This document shows, in pieces, positions 37,047 to 45,516 of a DNA stretch of 64,000 nt. The notes beneath the pieces are model-generated. The model worked only from the letters and a program-made list of their open reading frames with translations, had not been told where the DNA came from and did no database searches. Positions within the stretch are counted from its first letter, which is position 1. Every line of letters begins with the position of its first letter. A program made the translations under genes and the position numbers. The DNA comes from Ciceribacter sp. L1K22 (GTDB taxonomy: Bacteria; Pseudomonadota; Alphaproteobacteria; Rhizobiales; Rhizobiaceae), in assembly GCF_017599385.1 (NCBI RefSeq), contig NZ_JAGFPK010000001.1, positions 2,400,030-2,464,029 on the forward strand, given 5' to 3'.

Positions 37047-38138
37047 TCAGATGCGCTCCTCCGTCACCGCATCGAACAGCGAGGCAACAGACATGTCAAA
37101 GCCGAGACGCAAGGCGTCGCCCGGCGAGAAGCGCCGCGTGCCGCCGATGCGGACGGCCAGTACGTGACCCGCGTGCTTGAGCCACAACAGGTTGTCCGCA
37201 CCCATCGGCTCCTCGATGTCGACCACGGCGTCATGGGTTTCTCCGCCGGCGGGAATGTCTTCATTGATCCGGATGTGCTCCGGACGAACGCCGAGCACGA
37301 CCTCGCGACCAGCCTGAAGTGGCTCCTGCGCCTGATATCCGTCGAGCGAAAAGACAGTCCCCTGCGTGACGAAGACGACTGCGCCGTTGCGCTCCTCCAG
37401 CTTTCCGTTGATGAAATTCATCGACGGGGAGCCAATGAAGCCGGCGACGAACTTGTTGATCGGACGATTGTAGATGGTCATCGGATCGTCGAGCTGCTGG
37501 ATGACCCCGCCCTTCATGATGGCGATGCGATCCGCGAGCGTCAGCGCCTCGATCTGGTCGTGCGTCACGTAGATCATCGTGTTCTTCAGCGAATGGTGCA
37601 GGCGCTTGATCTCGACGCGCAGCTCCGAGCGGAGCTTGGCGTCGAGGTTGGAGAGCGGCTCATCGAACAGGAAGACATCGACGTCACGCACCAGCGCGCG
37701 GCCGATCGCGACACGCTGCCGCTGGCCGCCGGAAAGCTCGGACGGCTTGCGGTTCAAAAGCGGTTCGATCTGGAGGATTTCGGACGCACGGGCGACCTTC
37801 TCCTTGATCTTGTCGGAAGGCACCTTCGCGACCCTCAAGCCGAACGACAGGTTCTTCTCGACCGTCATCTGCGGATAGAGCGCGTAGGACTGGAACACCA
37901 TGCCGATGCCGCGATCCTTGGGCTCTTCCCAGGTGACGTTGCGACCCTTGATGAATATCTGCCCTTCGGTCGGCTCCAACAGGCCGGCGATGCAGTTGAG
38001 CAGCGTGGACTTGCCGCAGCCGGACGAGCCGAGCAGCACCAGGAACTCGCCGTCGCGAACCTCGAGATCGAGGTTCTTCAACACTTTGACCGCTCCGAAC
38101 GAAAGCGAGAGATCGCGGATGGATACGCTGTTGGTCAT
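37047..38138 (-). CDS. ABC transporter ATP-binding protein, UgpC/MalK type
   Basis: 363 residues. Walker A is GSSGCGKST, the signature is LSGGQRQRVAIG, Walker B is VFLFDEPLSNLD, and the H-loop is VTHDQIEA. The C-terminal third is the OB/TOBE regulatory domain of carbohydrate importers. It lies 3 bases downstream of the permease gene, in the same operon. Confidence 0.93.
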   Translation of the reverse strand: MTNSVSIRDLSLSFGAVKVLKNLDLEVRDGEFLVLLGSSGCGKSTLLNCIAGLLEPTEGQIFIKGRNVTWEEPKDRGIGMVFQSYALYPQMTVEKNLSFGLRVAKVPSDKIKEKVARASEILQIEPLLNRKPSELSGGQRQRVAIGRALVRDVDVFLFDEPLSNLDAKLRSELRVEIKRLHHSLKNTMIYVTHDQIEALTLADRIAIMKGGVIQQLDDPMTIYNRPINKFVAGFIGSPSMNFINGKLEERNGAVVFVTQGTVFSLDGYQAQEPLQAGREVVLGVRPEHIRINEDIPAGGETHDAVVDIEEPMGADNLLWLKHAGHVLAVRIGGTRRFSPGDALRLGFDMSVASLFDAVTEERI

Positions 38139-38141
38139 GGA

Positions 38142-39083
38142 TTACCCCTTCACTGCGCCTGCGGCGATACCGCGGACGAAAAGCCGGCCTGAAACGAAAT
38201 AGACGATGAGGGGAACGGCGCCCGTCAGAAGCGTCGCGGCCATGTTGACATTGTACTCCTTCACACCCTGGACGGAGTTGACGATATTGTTGAGCTGCAC
38301 GGTCATCGGATAGGTGTCCGGGCGGGTAAAGACCACGCCGAACAGGAAGTCGTTCCAGATGCCGGTGATCTGGATGATCATCGCGACGACGAAGATCGGC
38401 AGCGACATCGGCAGCATGATCTTCAGATAGATCTGCCAGAATCCGGCGCCGTCGATGCGCGCCGCCTTGAACAGCTCGACCGGCAGCGACGAGAAGTAGT
38501 TGCGGAACAAAAGCGTCAGGATCGGCATGCCGAAGATCGTGTGAACGATCACGAGACCGGTCAGCGTTCCATAGATGCCGAGTTCGCGCAGCGCGATGAC
38601 AACCGGATAGATCATCACCTGATAGGGAATGAAGGCGCCGATGATCAGGATCGAGAAGAACAGCTCCGATCCCTTGAACCGCCAGTTTGCAAGCGAGTAG
38701 CCGCTGACCGAGGCGACGAAGATCGACACGACGACCGACGGAACGAGGATCCGGACCGAGTTCCAGAAGCCGCGCGAAAGGCCGTCGCAGTTGAGGCCCG
38801 TGCACGCCTCCGCCCAGGCCTTGACCCAGGGCTCGAAGGTGATCTCCATCGGCGGCGAGAAGATGTTGCCCATGCGGATCTCGGGCATGCCTTTCAGCGA
38901 CGTCACCACCATGACGTAGAGCGGCAGCAGGTAGTAGAGGGCCGCGACGAACAGTGTGCCATAGAGGATGATGTTGCGGCGCGACAGCGTCCGGCGCGGA
39001 CGGCGCCCGCGCGGGCCGGAGACATCGGGCGCGACGGCATCGACACCTGCGGCGGTGGTATTGAGTGAGGATACGTTAGCCAC
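38142..39083 (-). CDS. Carbohydrate ABC transporter permease, MalG type
   Basis: Inner-membrane permease of 313 residues with six helices; the EAA loop is ELFKAARIDGAGFWQIYLKIMLPMSLP. A 35-residue polar N-terminus, rich in Arg, precedes the first helix. It overlaps the upstream permease gene by 8 bp, which implies translational coupling. Confidence 0.92.
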   Translation of the reverse strand: MANVSSLNTTAAGVDAVAPDVSGPRGRRPRRTLSRRNIILYGTLFVAALYYLLPLYVMVVTSLKGMPEIRMGNIFSPPMEITFEPWVKAWAEACTGLNCDGLSRGFWNSVRILVPSVVVSIFVASVSGYSLANWRFKGSELFFSILIIGAFIPYQVMIYPVVIALRELGIYGTLTGLVIVHTIFGMPILTLLFRNYFSSLPVELFKAARIDGAGFWQIYLKIMLPMSLPIFVVAMIIQITGIWNDFLFGVVFTRPDTYPMTVQLNNIVNSVQGVKEYNVNMAATLLTGAVPLIVYFVSGRLFVRGIAAGAVKG

Positions 39084-39978
39084 GCTTCTTCCCTCCGAAC
39101 TCGAGATAGGCCCACGGAATAATGATGATCGCGACTGTGATCAGCATCATGGTCGAAGCGGCGAAGCCCTGGCCGAGATTCTGGGCCTGGAACATGTAAT
39201 CGTAGACGTATTTGGCCGGCACTTCGGACGCATTGCCCGGACCGCCGCTGGTTTGCGCCACCACGAGGTCGTAGACCTTGACGATACCGCTGGCGATGAT
39301 CACCAGCGTGGTGATGAACACCGGGCGCATCATCGGGATGACGATGAAAAGATAGGTGCGCCACATCGGAATGCCGTCGACGCGGGCCGCCTTCCAGATG
39401 TCCTCGTCGATGCCGCGCAGGCCGGCAAGCATCAGACACATCACAAGGCCAGTCCCCTGCCACAATCCGGCAATCAGTATGCCATAAATGACGATGTCGG
39501 GATTATAGAGCGGATCGAACCGGAAACTCTCCCAGCCGAGCGACCGCACGATGCCCTCGACGCCGAATTCCGGGTTCAGGATCCATTGCCAGACGAGGCC
39601 CGTGACGATGAAGGAGAGTGCGAACGGATAGAGGAAAATGGTGCGGAAGACGTTCTCGAACCGGATCTTCTGGTCCATCAGCGCCGCAAGCAGGAAGCCG
39701 ATCACCAGGCTGAAGATCAGCGAGAGGATGCCGTAGATGGCGAGATTCTGGATCGAGATGATCCAGCGCGATGTGTTCCACAGCCGCTCGTACTGGTCGA
39801 AGCCGACAAAGTTCGCGCGCGGGAGCAGCTTGGAATTCGTGAACGAATAGACGATGGTCCAGATCGAGCCCCCGAAGAAGATGCCGACGGCAATCAGGAT
39901 CATCGGAATGGAGGCAATCTTGGAATTCAGATTGCGGAAAAGCTGGTTGGGGCGTTTGGCAGGCGCGTGACCTGTCAT
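39076..39978 (-). CDS. Carbohydrate ABC transporter permease, MalF type
   Basis: Inner-membrane permease of 300 residues with six helices. The EAA loop reads DIWKAARVDGIPMWRTYLFIVIPMMRP. AGGAGGAAACG precedes the ATG. It pairs with the MalG-type permease to form the channel; the binding protein gene lies 141 bp upstream. Confidence 0.92.
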   Translation of the reverse strand: MTGHAPAKRPNQLFRNLNSKIASIPMILIAVGIFFGGSIWTIVYSFTNSKLLPRANFVGFDQYERLWNTSRWIISIQNLAIYGILSLIFSLVIGFLLAALMDQKIRFENVFRTIFLYPFALSFIVTGLVWQWILNPEFGVEGIVRSLGWESFRFDPLYNPDIVIYGILIAGLWQGTGLVMCLMLAGLRGIDEDIWKAARVDGIPMWRTYLFIVIPMMRPVFITTLVIIASGIVKVYDLVVAQTSGGPGNASEVPAKYVYDYMFQAQNLGQGFAASTMMLITVAIIIIPWAYLEFGGKKRG

Positions 39979-40119
39979 CTCGTTTCCTCCTCGAGCGCTT
40001 TATCGCCGGAACACGGGGACGCGTGGCGTCAAAGCCGTCGCCGCCGAATGGTGCGGGCCAGAGACATGCCGATCCGGCCGGAGCCCGCGCGGGTTCCGGC
40101 CGGATGCAATTGTTCTCGA

Positions 40120-41355
40120 TCAGTCGGCGGAGCCGATGATGTCGGCGAAGCGTTCCTGTGCCGCCTCGGGCGTCATCGAGTTGCTGGCGAAGAACTCGGT
40201 CAGAAGGTCTTCCTTCTGCTTCTGGCTGTCGGCCGAAAGCGCCTGGTCGGTACTGGTGAGCGCATTGCCGGCGGCAACGATCTCCAGACCCTTCTTCATG
40301 CAGTCGTTGGCGGCCGACAGGTCGACGTCGCCACGAACCGGAAGAGAGCCCTTTTTGAGGTTGAAGGCGACCTGGGTGGCCGGATCGAGCATCGTCTGCG
40401 CGAGCACGTCCTGGGCCTTCGACTTCTCCTCGTCCTGAAGAACCGGGAAGTAGAACGCGTCACCGCCTGTGGTGATGTAGGGGCTGAGACCAAGACCTGG
40501 AAGGCAAGTGTAGTCCTTGCCGGCGACCTGTCCGGCAACCTGGAACTCGCCCTGGGCCCAGTCGCCCATGACCTGACCACCGGCCTTGCCAGTGATCACC
40601 AGGTTGGTCGCCTGGTTCCAGTCCTGCACATTGCTGCCGGCGGCCATTTCGCGGGCCTGGGCAGCGGCCTGGAACACCTTCGCCATTTCCGGACCAGCCG
40701 CGGCGTCGGCGTCCTTCTTGACGAACACGTTTTCGAACAGGTCCTTACCGCCGAGGTTCAGCACCAGCACGTCGAACAGACCACCGGACTGCCAGGCCTG
40801 GCCGCCGAGGGCGAGCGGCTGCAGACCGGCTTCACGAAGCTTCGGCGCAGCGGCAACGAACTCGTTCCAGTCCTTCGGAACCGGGACGCCCGCCTTTTCG
40901 AAGGCTGCGTTCGACAGCCAGAGCCACTGCCACGAATGGATATTGATCGGCGCGCAATAAATCTTGCCATCGATGGTGCAGCTATCGAGCAGCGACGACG
41001 GCTTGATGATGTCCTTCCACTTGCCGGCTTCGGCGACAGCCGTGAGGTCGCGCATCAAGCCTGCCTCGACAAGCTCCTGCGCCTGACGACCGTGGTTGAA
41101 CTGGGTTGCGCCCATCGGGTCGCCGCCGGTGATGCGGCTGATCATGATCGGCCGGGCGGTGCTGCCGGCACCGGCAATGGCGCCGTCGATCCACTTGTTG
41201 CCGGTGGCGTCGAAAGCCTTGGCGAGTTCAGCGACCGCAGCCGCTTCGCCACCGGATGTCCACCAATGGGTTACTTCGAGATCGGTTGCCTGCGCCAAAC
41301 CGAACGGCATGACGACGGTTGCCGCCAATGCGGCTGCAAAGCTACGAAAATTCAT
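40120..41355 (-). CDS. Carbohydrate ABC transporter substrate-binding protein, family 1
   Basis: 411 residues with a Sec signal (FAAALAATVVMPFGLAQA, cleavage likely after residue 23). The mature part opens with TDLEVTHWWTSGGEAAAVAELAKAF, standard for family 1 sugar-binding proteins, and contains MGDWAQGEF and GGDAFYFPV. GGAGGAG precedes the ATG. It is the first gene of the operon, divergent from the LacI gene. Ligand unknown; the downstream enzymes suggest a beta-mannoside or xylose-containing oligosaccharide. Confidence 0.92.
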   Translation of the reverse strand: MNFRSFAAALAATVVMPFGLAQATDLEVTHWWTSGGEAAAVAELAKAFDATGNKWIDGAIAGAGSTARPIMISRITGGDPMGATQFNHGRQAQELVEAGLMRDLTAVAEAGKWKDIIKPSSLLDSCTIDGKIYCAPINIHSWQWLWLSNAAFEKAGVPVPKDWNEFVAAAPKLREAGLQPLALGGQAWQSGGLFDVLVLNLGGKDLFENVFVKKDADAAAGPEMAKVFQAAAQAREMAAGSNVQDWNQATNLVITGKAGGQVMGDWAQGEFQVAGQVAGKDYTCLPGLGLSPYITTGGDAFYFPVLQDEEKSKAQDVLAQTMLDPATQVAFNLKKGSLPVRGDVDLSAANDCMKKGLEIVAAGNALTSTDQALSADSQKQKEDLLTEFFASNSMTPEAAQERFADIIGSAD

Positions 41356-41800
41356 GAGTCTCCTCCCTCACTGAAACGTTGCCGTAAAAACTTATTCGAA
41401 ACGATTTAGGGACGCAACCGTCCCACAGAAGAAAAAATTCATTCGCCGGCAAATCCCGCAATGATTGCATCCCAATACCTGTAACCAAATACATGCGCAG
41501 CGCATATTTTTGCGACGCAATAAGCGAAAAAAGGCGTTTTCTCGATGGGTTTTACGCATTCAAAGCCTTGAAGTCTCCCTCTGCCGAATAGTACTCGCCT
41601 TCGCATCCGCACAACCGAACATCAATATCTCGTGCTTCAATCAGCGGTTATCCTAACAACCGCCGGGCGTAAATTTTCCTCGACATTTCTACTGTATCGT
41701 TACAGATTTACCGCTTTCAGCGCTGTGCGGCCGTGACCGCGTGGCATTGGACGAACGTGATTTAGGTCGTATAAGAACAATACAGACACACGGGGCGGGA
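41356..41800. promoter_or_regulatory. 445-bp divergent control region between sugar operon and LacI gene
   Basis: Three dyads stand out. CTGTA-TCGT-TACAG at 41692-41705 is a perfect 5-4-5 inverted repeat with the centred CG common in LacI-family operators. ATGCGC-A-GCGCAT at 41493-41505 is a perfect palindrome. Nearer the sugar operon, GAAACGTTGC (41373-41382) and CGAAACGATT (41398-41407) share the core AAACG, as degenerate LacI half-sites might. The region is more AT-rich than its surroundings and holds no convincing gene. Confidence 0.5.
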
Positions 41801-42841
41801 ATGGCTGAGGCATACGAGGGGGACCGCGCGAGACTCGCGGCCATGCGCGAAAGACCGACACTGAAGACGATAGCCTTCATGACGGGCCTGGGCATAACGA
41901 CGGTGTCGCGTGCGCTCAAAGACGCGCCAGATATCGGAGCGGAAACCAAGGAACGCGTGCGGATGGTGGCGCGGCAGCTCGGCTACCAGCCGAACCGCGC
42001 GGGCGTGCGCCTGAGGACCGGCAAGACCAACGTGATCGCCCTGGTGCTGTCGATCGACGAGGAGATCATGGGCTTTTCCAGCCAGATGATCTTCGGCATT
42101 TCCGAAGTGCTGAGCGGTACGCCCTATCACGTCGTCGTCACGCCCCACTCGCACAGCAAGGATCCGATGCTGCCGGTGCGCTACATCCTCGACACCGGAT
42201 CGGCCGACGGCGTCATCATCTCGCGCATCGAGCCGGATGACCCGAGGGTCAGGCTGCTGGAAGAGCGCAACATGCCATTCGCGACCCACGGCCGCACGAG
42301 CGGCGGCGTCGTTCATCCCTATCACGACTTCGACAACGAGGCCTTCGGCTACACCGCCGTCGAGAAACTCGTGAAGCGCGGTCGCCGCCGGATCGCTTTG
42401 CTCTCTCCGCCGAAGTCACTCACCTATTGCGCCCACACCCGTGCCGGCTTCGATCGGGCGCTCAAGGGTTGCGACGCCAGCGAAGTGCCGGTCTCCGTGG
42501 ACATCGATACGCCGCTCGCCGACCTCAACGGTGCGATGGAGGCGCTGATGCGCTCTCCGGAACGGCCTGATGGCATCGTCTGCTCATCGAGCAGTGCCGC
42601 GATCGCCGCCAACGCCGCGATCGAGACGGCCGGACTGAAGCTTGGGCACGATGTCGATCTCGTCTCCAAGCAGGGCCTGCCGATCCTTAACTGGATTCGC
42701 CCGGAGATCATCACGGCGCTGGAGGATGTCCGCCTTGCCGGACGCGAACTCGCCAAGGCTGTCATCGCCCGCATCGACGGCATTTCACCCGATCTGCTGC
42801 AGAGCATCAGCCAGCCGGCCTGGCCGGACGAGACGCGTTAG
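41801..42841 (+). CDS. LacI-family transcriptional regulator
   Basis: About 346 residues. The DNA-binding helix-turn-helix is at residues 19-75 (RPTLKTIAFMTGLGITTVSRALKDAP, then YQPNRAGVRLRTG), followed by a periplasmic-binding-like sugar-sensing domain with NVIALVLSIDEEIMGF and DGVIISRIEPDD. The gene is divergent from the sugar transporter operon and is its likely repressor. The ATG at 41801 has GGGGCGGGA directly upstream, too close for an ideal site; ATG at 41843 is an alternative. Confidence 0.88.
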   Translation: MAEAYEGDRARLAAMRERPTLKTIAFMTGLGITTVSRALKDAPDIGAETKERVRMVARQLGYQPNRAGVRLRTGKTNVIALVLSIDEEIMGFSSQMIFGISEVLSGTPYHVVVTPHSHSKDPMLPVRYILDTGSADGVIISRIEPDDPRVRLLEERNMPFATHGRTSGGVVHPYHDFDNEAFGYTAVEKLVKRGRRRIALLSPPKSLTYCAHTRAGFDRALKGCDASEVPVSVDIDTPLADLNGAMEALMRSPERPDGIVCSSSSAAIAANAAIETAGLKLGHDVDLVSKQGLPILNWIRPEIITALEDVRLAGRELAKAVIARIDGISPDLLQSISQPAWPDETR

Positions 42842-42959
42842 TTCTGCTATTTCCGCCCCGGTTCTTTGGTGCAAAAATGACCCGCGATCCGGGTGCAGCC
42901 TACCCTTGACGAACCCCAAAGCTTGTGACCTTGTCTCGGCAAAAAACCAGGGGCAAAAC

Positions 42960-43751
42960 GTGCGTCAACGTCTCATCGACATCCTGAAATCCCAGCGCTG
43001 GGAAAACTTCATCATCGCGGTCATCCTGATTAATTCCGTCACGCTCGGCATGGCGACGGACAAGGACCTGATGGCCTCCTTCGGTCCTCTGATCGACGGC
43101 ATAGACCGGCTGATCCTGGCGATCTTCGTCGTCGAAATCGTGGCCCGGTTCATCGCCTTCCGCTTCCAGCTGTTCCGCGACCCGTGGAGCGTATTCGATG
43201 TCTTCATCGTCGTGATGGCACTTATACCAGCGACCGGACCCTTCCAGGTCCTGCGCGCGCTGCGCATTCTGAGGCTCCTGCGTCTTATTTCGATCATCCC
43301 GTCGCTCCGGCGCGTTGTTGGCGGGCTGATCTCCGCCCTGCCTGGCATGGGATCGATCGTGGTGCTGCTGGCACTTCTGTTCTATGTCTCTGCCGTGATG
43401 GCGACGAAACTCTACGGCGACCAGTTCCCCGACTGGTTCGGCAGCTTGGGCGCGTCACTCTACACGCTGTTCCAGGTCATGACGCTCGAAAGCTGGTCGA
43501 TGGGCATCGTCCGTCCGGTGATGGAAGCCTATCCCAGCGCATGGATGTTCTTCGTACCCTTCATCCTCCTCAGTACCTATTCGGTGCTGAACCTGTTCAT
43601 AGGTGTCATCGTTTCCGCGATGCAGAAGGAAGCGGAGGCGCACACGGACGCGGAACTGCAATCGCTGCATAGCGACAATACCGCCGTCTTGGCCGAGCTG
43701 CGCGCGTTGCGGGCAGAAATCGGAGAACTGCGGCAGAAGCTGACACCTTAG
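42960..43751 (+). CDS. Bacterial voltage-gated sodium channel (NaChBac family)
   Basis: 263 residues, one six-helix channel subunit that would form a tetramer. S1-S3 occupy about residues 13-92. The S4 voltage sensor has arginines at every third position (R99, R102, R105, R108). After S5 comes the selectivity filter TLESWSM at 175-181, identical in type to known bacterial Nav channels and unlike potassium channels (no GYG). S6 is at about 195-222, then a C-terminal coiled coil (222-262, with LAELRALRAEIGELRQKL). It starts with GTG at 42960 behind AGGGG. The long open frame upstream overlaps the LacI gene and is not used. Confidence 0.92.
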   Translation: MRQRLIDILKSQRWENFIIAVILINSVTLGMATDKDLMASFGPLIDGIDRLILAIFVVEIVARFIAFRFQLFRDPWSVFDVFIVVMALIPATGPFQVLRALRILRLLRLISIIPSLRRVVGGLISALPGMGSIVVLLALLFYVSAVMATKLYGDQFPDWFGSLGASLYTLFQVMTLESWSMGIVRPVMEAYPSAWMFFVPFILLSTYSVLNLFIGVIVSAMQKEAEAHTDAELQSLHSDNTAVLAELRALRAEIGELRQKLTP

Positions 43752-43793
43752 CGGGCAGCTTCTGCTTGCCTCACCAACCAGAACGTTGAAACG

Positions 43794-43818
43794 AAAAAAG
43801 CCCGGCAATGCCGGGCTT
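43794..43818 (-). terminator. Terminator of gnd
   Basis: AGCCCGGC (43799-43806), loop AAT, GCCGGGCT (43810-43817) form an 8-bp stem. On the minus strand it is followed by a run of T (the A-run at 43794-43799). It also faces the stop of the sodium channel gene, but the plus-strand T-run is weak. Confidence 0.8.
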
Positions 43819-43838
43819 GTCTGTTATTCATCCGCAAA

Positions 43839-45266
43839 TCAGAACGTCGCGGCACCGCTGCCCCACGGACCGTGGTGGAAGTCCTTGCCATCGATGCGGT
43901 CGAAGCCGTGAGCGCCGAAGAAGTCGCGCTGCGCCTGGATCAGGTTGGCGCTGCCGCGCGCCTGGCGATAGGCATCGAAATAAGTGAGCGCCGAAGCCAA
44001 TGCAGGAACGGGCAGACCTGCGGTCACGGCCGCAGCGACGACGCGGCGCAGCGATGGCAGGCTTTCCTTGACCATCACAGAGAAGGCCGGCGTGACGATC
44101 AGGTTCGCCGCATCCGGGTTTGCGGTGAAGGCACGGGTGATCTCGTCGAGGAACTGCGAGCGGATGATGCAGCCCGCGCGCCAGATCTTCGCAATCGTCG
44201 GCATCGGCAGGCTCCAGGAGAATTCCTCGCTCGCGGCTGACATCACGGCGAAGCCCTGCGCGTAAGCCGCGATCTTGGCGGCGAACAGCGCCAGTTCAAG
44301 GTCCGCCTCGACATTGCCGCCGGCAAGCTCGAACCGGGCGGTCTCCTTGCCGAACATCTTCTCGGCGACCTCGCGTTCCGCTTTCATCGACGAGAGCGAA
44401 CGAGCCGCGACAGCCGCCTCGATGGCGGTCGCCGGAATGCCCATCTGCTGGGCCTCGATGACCGACCACTTGCCGGTGCCCTTCTGGCCGGCCTTGTCGA
44501 GGATCATGTCGACCATCGGCTTGCCGCTTTCCGGATCAGAGGCCATCAGCACCTTCTCGGTGATTTCGATCAGGTAGGAATTGAGGCGCCCCTTGTTCCA
44601 GCTGCCGAACATCGTGCCGATCTCGGTCGCCGAACGGCCGAGACCGTCGCGCAGGATGCCGTAGATCTCGGCGATCATCTGCATGTCGGCATATTCGATG
44701 CCGTTGTGGATCGTCTTGACGAAATGGCCTGCGCCATCCGGGCCGAGCCAGGCAACGCACGGATCGTTATTGAACTTGGCGGAGATCGAGGTCAGGACCG
44801 GCTCGACGCGCTTCCAGCTCTCCTCGGTGCCGCCCACCATGATCGAAGGACCATGACGCGCGCCCTCTTCGCCGCCCGAGACGCCCATGCCGATGAAGGT
44901 CAGGCCGGTATCCTTCAGCCAGTCGAAGCGGCGCACGGTATCGCGGAAGTTTGCGTTACCTGCATCGATCATGATGTCGCCCTTTTCGAGATAGGGCTTC
45001 AGCAGCTCCATCTGCTGGTCGACCGGCTCACCGGCCTTGATCATGATGATGATCGGCCGCGGCGGGCGAATGGACGCCACGAACTGCTCGATCGTCTCGC
45101 AGGGAACGATGCGGTCGGCGAGATCGCCGGCCTCGGCCATGAATTCCTGGGTCCGGGCGAAGGTGCGATTGAACACCGCGATCCGGTTGCCCTTTTCGGC
45201 GATGTTCAGCGACAGATTGGCGCCCATCACACCGAGTCCGATCAACCCGATTTCCGCTTGCTGCAT
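43839..45266 (-). CDS. gnd: 6-phosphogluconate dehydrogenase (decarboxylating)
   Basis: Converts 6-phosphogluconate to ribulose 5-phosphate and CO2 with NADP+, the last oxidative step of the pentose phosphate pathway. The 475-residue length is the long (E. coli-like) form. The Rossmann motif GLIGLGVMGANLSLNIAEKG opens the protein, GVSGGEEGARHGPSIMVGG is the substrate loop, and GHFVKTIHNGIEYADMQMIAE carries the catalytic Lys. Confidence 0.97.
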   Translation of the reverse strand: MQQAEIGLIGLGVMGANLSLNIAEKGNRIAVFNRTFARTQEFMAEAGDLADRIVPCETIEQFVASIRPPRPIIIMIKAGEPVDQQMELLKPYLEKGDIMIDAGNANFRDTVRRFDWLKDTGLTFIGMGVSGGEEGARHGPSIMVGGTEESWKRVEPVLTSISAKFNNDPCVAWLGPDGAGHFVKTIHNGIEYADMQMIAEIYGILRDGLGRSATEIGTMFGSWNKGRLNSYLIEITEKVLMASDPESGKPMVDMILDKAGQKGTGKWSVIEAQQMGIPATAIEAAVAARSLSSMKAEREVAEKMFGKETARFELAGGNVEADLELALFAAKIAAYAQGFAVMSAASEEFSWSLPMPTIAKIWRAGCIIRSQFLDEITRAFTANPDAANLIVTPAFSVMVKESLPSLRRVVAAAVTAGLPVPALASALTYFDAYRQARGSANLIQAQRDFFGAHGFDRIDGKDFHHGPWGSGAATF

Positions 45267-45283
45267 GCCATGCTCCGATTCAT

Positions 45284-45297
45284 ATGATCAATATCAA
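45284..45297. promoter_or_regulatory. Near-consensus FNR/FixK-like box upstream of gnd
   Basis: Read on the minus strand this is TTGAT-ATTG-ATCAT, one base away from the consensus TTGAT-N4-ATCAA. It lies 18-31 bases upstream of the gnd start, too near the coding region for the usual class II activation site, so it could act by repression or be fortuitous. Confidence 0.3.
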
Positions 45298-45360
45298 CGG
45301 ACCGTCTTGTGGCACTCCTCGTTCCTGCGGGCAAGGCTGAAGCTGTTCCGAAAAGGCATG

Positions 45361-45516
45361 TCAGCCTTGCGGACGATCGTCCCCGTCATCAAGCACCCGC
45401 CAGGCTGCCCCCTCCAGGTCGTCGTACTGCCCGCTTTTCAGCGACCAGAGAAAGGCGAAAAGACCGAGGCCTCCGAGGAAAAGTGCGATCGGGATGAGGT
45501 AGATCAGCATATTCAT
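45361..45516 (-). CDS. ccoS: cbb3 oxidase assembly protein CcoS (FixS)
   Basis: 51 residues: MNMLIYLIPIALFLGGLGLF opens a single membrane helix, followed by WSLKSGQYDDLEGAAWRVLDDGD. The tract SGQYDDLEGAAWRVL is the CcoS hallmark. The protein is needed for cofactor insertion into the cbb3 oxidase. Its ATG overlaps the ccoI stop codon by four bases (ATGA), showing translational coupling. It is the last gene of the ccoGHIS set. Confidence 0.92.
   Translation of the reverse strand: MNMLIYLIPIALFLGGLGLFAFLWSLKSGQYDDLEGAAWRVLDDGDDRPQG

Noticed and set aside
38968-41409. An 813-codon plus-strand open frame across the sugar permease and binding-protein genes
   Set aside because: It lies antisense to two well-identified ABC transporter genes and its product is a low-complexity Arg/Asp/His-rich sequence of the shadow type.
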